From Nocardioides marinus (GTDB lineage: Bacteria; Actinomycetota; Actinomycetes; Propionibacteriales; Nocardioidaceae): a stretch of DNA of 64,000 bases. The translations under genes were made by a program, and so were the position numbers. Shown piece by piece: positions 61,391-64,000 of the stretch. Location: positions 2,494,001-2,558,000 of the forward strand of contig NZ_JACBZI010000001.1 in assembly GCF_013408145.1 (NCBI RefSeq), read 5' to 3'. Each line of letters starts with the position of its first letter. Position 1 is the stretch's first letter. The notes beneath the pieces were generated by a model, which searched no databases, was not told where the DNA came from, and saw only the letters and a program-made list of their open reading frames with translations.

Positions 61391-64000
61391 TCACCGCTTG
61401 CGCGACCCCTTGCGCTTGACCGGCACGTGCTCCACCGTCGAGCCGCCTGCCGGCTCGGTCTCGGCGGTGCCCGGCTCGACCGTGCCGCTGACCGGGGGCT
61501 CGCCCACGCCCGCGGGGGCGTCGGCCTGCTCCATCGTCGGCACCGGGCTCCCCCCGGCCGGCCGCGAGGAGCGGCTCGAACGGGTCCGGGTGACCACCTT
61601 CGGTGCTGCCACCGGGGCCTGGGCCGCCGGCTCGGGAGCGCTGGGCTGGGTCGTGGGGTCCACGACCACGGCCGCGGCCTCGCCGGTCGTCAGCGGCGCC
61701 GTACGCCGCGCGGCGCGACGGGTCCGTGTCACGACCCCCGAGCTGCCGGCCGGCTGCTGGGCCGGCTGCTGGGCCGGCTGCTGGGCCGGCTGCTGGGCCG
61801 ACTCCTGGGCCGGCTCCTGGGCCGGATGCTGGGCCGACTCCTGGGCCGACTCCTGGGCCGACTCCTGGGCCGACGGGGAGTCGGGACCCGCCGCGGGGGC
61901 CACGGGCTCCTCGACGGGCTGCTGGGCACGCTCCTGGCCGCCCTGCTCGGCCGGGGCCTCGGGCGCGTCCGCGCCCTGCTGCCCACGCCGGCGCTGGTTC
62001 TTGCCCTGCCCCTTGCCCTGGCCCTGACCCTGGGACTCGCCCTGGCCCTGGTCCCGGCCCTGGGGCTTGTCCTCCCGGGCTGGCGTGTCCGCGGGCACGT
62101 CCTGCGACGTGGCCTCCACGGCCCCGTCGGCCTGGGCGGCCTCTGCGGCCTCAGCGGCCTTGTCGGCACGGGCCATCGCCGCGACGTCCTTGGGCGAGGG
62201 AGCCGAGGCCTGCCCACCCTGGTTGCCGGACTGGTTGCCGCCCTGGCCGCCGGACTGGTTGCCGGACTGGTCGCCCTTGCCCTTGCCGCCACGCGAGCGG
62301 CGGCCGCGGCCACCGCGGTCGTCGTCGTCACCGCCGCCGCGCTTGGGGTCCACGGGGTGGTCGTGGACGACCAGGCCGCGGCCCTGGCAGTGGGTGCAAT
62401 TCTCGCTGAACGCCTCGAGCAGGCCGGTGCCGATCCGCTTGCGCGTCATCTGCACCAGACCCAGCGAGGTCACCTCGGCCACCTGGTGCCGGGTGCGGTC
62501 GCGGCCCAGGCACTCGACCAGGCGGCGCAGCACCAGGTCGCGGTTGGACTCCAGGACCATGTCGATGAAGTCGACGACGATGATGCCGCCGATGTCGCGC
62601 AGCCGCAGCTGGCGCACGACCTCCTCGGCCGCCTCCAGGTTGTTCTTGGTGACGGTCTCCTCGAGGTTGCCGCCGGAGCCGGTGAACTTGCCGGTGTTGA
62701 CGTCGACGACGGTCATCGCCTCGGTCCGGTCGATGACCAGCGAGCCGCCCGAGGGCAGCCACACCTTGCGGTCCAGCCCCTTGGCGATCTGCTCGTCGAT
62801 CCGGTACGTCGCGAAGACGTCCTTGCCGGCGTCGCGCCCCTCGCCCGCGGGCTCGAAGCGCTCGAGGCGGTCGGCGAGGTCGGGGGCCACGTGCTGGACG
62901 TAGTCCTGCACCGTCGACCAGGAGTCGTCACCCTGGATGACGAGCTTGGCGAAGTCCTCGGTGAACAGGTCGCGCACGACCTTCAGCGTCAGGTCCGGCT
63001 CGCCGTAGAGCAGCTGCGGGGCCGAGCCCTTGGCTTTCTTCTCGACGTCCTCCCAGCGGGCCTTGAGCCGCTCGACGTCGCGGGTCAGCTCCTCCTCGCT
63101 GGCGCCCTCGGCCGCGGTCCGCACGATGACGCCGGCGGTGTCGGGCACGATCTCCTTGAGCAGGGCCTTGAGACGGGCGCGCTCGGTGTCGGGGAGCTTG
63201 CGGGAGATCCCCGACGTCGTGCCGTCGGGCACGTAGACCAGGAACCGGCCCGCGAGGCTGATCTGGCTGGTCAGCCGGGCGCCCTTGTGACCCACCGGGT
63301 CCTTGGTGACCTGCACCAGGACCGACTGGCCGGAGGAGAGCACCGACTCGATCTTGCGCGGCTGGCCCTCCTTGTGGCCCAGCGCGGACCAGTTGACCTC
63401 ACCGGCGTACAGCACCGCGTTGCGGCCCTTGCCGATGTCGATGAACGCGGCCTCCATGGACGGCAGGACGTTCTGCACGCGGCCGAGGTAGACGTTGCCG
63501 ATCAGCGAGGTCTGGGACTCACGGGCCACGTAGTGCTCGACGAGCACCTTGTCCTCGAGCACGGCGATCTGCGTGAGGTCCTCGCGCTCGCGGATGACCA
63601 TCACGCGCTCCACCGACTCACGGCGAGCGAGGAACTCGGCCTCGGAGGCGATCGGGGCGCGACGGCGACCGGCCTCGCGGCCCTCGCGACGGCGCTGCTT
63701 CTTGGCCTCGAGGCGGGTCGAGCCGGACAGCGCGGTGATCTGGTCCTCGGCCGAGCGGGCGCTGCGCACCCTGGTCACGGTGTTGGTCGGGTCGTCCCCG
63801 CCGTCACCGTCGCCCTCGCCGGACCGGCGGCGCCGACGGCGCCGACGCGAGCTGCCCGAGCCCTCGCCCTGGTCGTCCCTGTCGCCCTGCTGGTCGCCCT
63901 GCTGGCCGCCCTGCTGGCCCCCGCGCTGGCCACCGTTCTGGCCACCGTTCTGGCCGGACTCCTCGGAGCCGGCCCCGTCCTTGGTCCCGTCCTTGGAATC
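61391..64000 (-). CDS. rne: Ribonuclease E/G (5' part beyond the window)
   Basis: The 3' part of the gene, at least 869 codons. The reading frame is open to the window edge. It begins with Gln/Gly/Arg-rich low-complexity sequence with a block of eight Arg, then the S1/5'-sensor region (LVEHYVARESQTSLIGNVYLGRVQNVLPSMEAAFIDIGKGRNAVL), RNase H/DNase I-like catalytic core (VDVNTGKFTGSGGNLEETV; GGIIVVDFIDM), zinc-link Cys (CTHCQGRG) and a C-terminal tail with ten AQxP/AQES-type tetrapeptides (61753-61872, 12-bp period). It processes rRNA and mRNA. A GTG at 63778 is a possible internal start but not the natural one. Confidence 0.93.
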   Translation of the reverse strand, partial: DSKDGTKDGAGSEESGQNGGQNGGQRGGQQGGQQGDQQGDRDDQGEGSGSSRRRRRRRRSGEGDGDGGDDPTNTVTRVRSARSAEDQITALSGSTRLEAKKQRRREGREAGRRRAPIASEAEFLARRESVERVMVIREREDLTQIAVLEDKVLVEHYVARESQTSLIGNVYLGRVQNVLPSMEAAFIDIGKGRNAVLYAGEVNWSALGHKEGQPRKIESVLSSGQSVLVQVTKDPVGHKGARLTSQISLAGRFLVYVPDGTTSGISRKLPDTERARLKALLKEIVPDTAGVIVRTAAEGASEEELTRDVERLKARWEDVEKKAKGSAPQLLYGEPDLTLKVVRDLFTEDFAKLVIQGDDSWSTVQDYVQHVAPDLADRLERFEPAGEGRDAGKDVFATYRIDEQIAKGLDRKVWLPSGGSLVIDRTEAMTVVDVNTGKFTGSGGNLEETVTKNNLEAAEEVVRQLRLRDIGGIIVVDFIDMVLESNRDLVLRRLVECLGRDRTRHQVAEVTSLGLVQMTRKRIGTGLLEAFSENCTHCQGRGLVVHDHPVDPKRGGGDDDDRGGRGRRSRGGKGKGDQSGNQSGGQGGNQSGNQGGQASAPSPKDVAAMARADKAAEAAEAAQADGAVEATSQDVPADTPAREDKPQGRDQGQGESQGQGQGKGQGKNQRRRGQQGADAPEAPAEQGGQERAQQPVEEPVAPAAGPDSPSAQESAQESAQESAQHPAQEPAQESAQQPAQQPAQQPAQQPAGSSGVVTRTRRAARRTAPLTTGEAAAVVVDPTTQPSAPEPAAQAPVAAPKVVTRTRSSRSSRPAGGSPVPTMEQADAPAGVGEPPVSGTVEPGTAETEPAGGSTVEHVPVKRKGSRKR

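Overview
The window is very GC-rich, with coding on both strands, frequent GTG starts and 4-nt stop/start overlaps. It looks like a chromosomal segment of an actinobacterium, most likely Nocardioides or a near relative. Support comes from gene content (F420-type PPOX protein, MocR/YczE pair, actinobacterial iscS-mnmA-metE-like-ligA-gatCAB order, rne-rplU-rpmA-obgE-proB order) and from dispersed repeats of the 'GGTGGTCGAGCAGCGAGCG' type. The genus is an inference. No rRNA, tRNA, CRISPR array, prophage or insertion sequence was found.

Layout. 1-5.2 kb: start of leuB with a small upstream gene, a candidate attenuation leader, a methyltransferase, a YczE/YczR pair and serA. 5.2-10.7 kb: PPOX protein, a membrane protein, a PepSY protein, a peptidase-E-like protein and an ABC-F ATPase. 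10.7-14.1 kb: efeUOB iron uptake behind an iron box. 14.1-17.8 kb: DsbA-like protein, two-gene ABC exporter, AbiEi-like gene between two related hairpins. 18-21.7 kb: ilvBNC with leader peptide and terminator-type attenuator. 21.7-28.3 kb: VOC/PCD proteins, Pr6Pr protein, kynureninase-MFS operon, carboxyltransferase, RibD-type reductase. 28.4-38.3 kb: ilvD, beta-PGM-like/GH65 phosphorylase operon, BNR protein, EamA transporter, hydrolase and PQQ-type sugar dehydrogenase. 38.3-44.1 kb: a five-gene operon under a cobalamin riboswitch. 44.1-57 kb: gatCAB, ligA, CDF-like protein, TetR/MFS efflux pair, methionine-synthase-like protein, mnmA, iscS. 57-64 kb: secreted protein, proB, obgE, rpmA, rplU and the 3' part of rne.

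The most notable system is at 39-44.1 kb. A cobalamin riboswitch precedes a secreted alpha/alpha-barrel (prenyltransferase-repeat) protein, a secreted membrane-anchored protein resembling the DUF4430/transcobalamin C-terminal domain, and a complete ECF transporter (T, fused A1A2, S), all joined by 4-nt overlaps. This suggests a bacterial version of intrinsic factor in which the alpha and beta halves are separate proteins handing B12 to an ECF importer.

A second theme is branched-chain amino-acid control. The leuB and ilvBNC transcripts begin at promoters of the same design: a 28-bp operator (25/28 identical), then -35/-10, then a leader peptide rich in Leu/Ile/Val codons. A third theme is dispersed palindromes, including three tandem pairs with an exact 43-bp period, each lying between convergent genes. 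Many genes also seem to be leaderless, with a -10-like hexamer 6-7 nt before the start codon.
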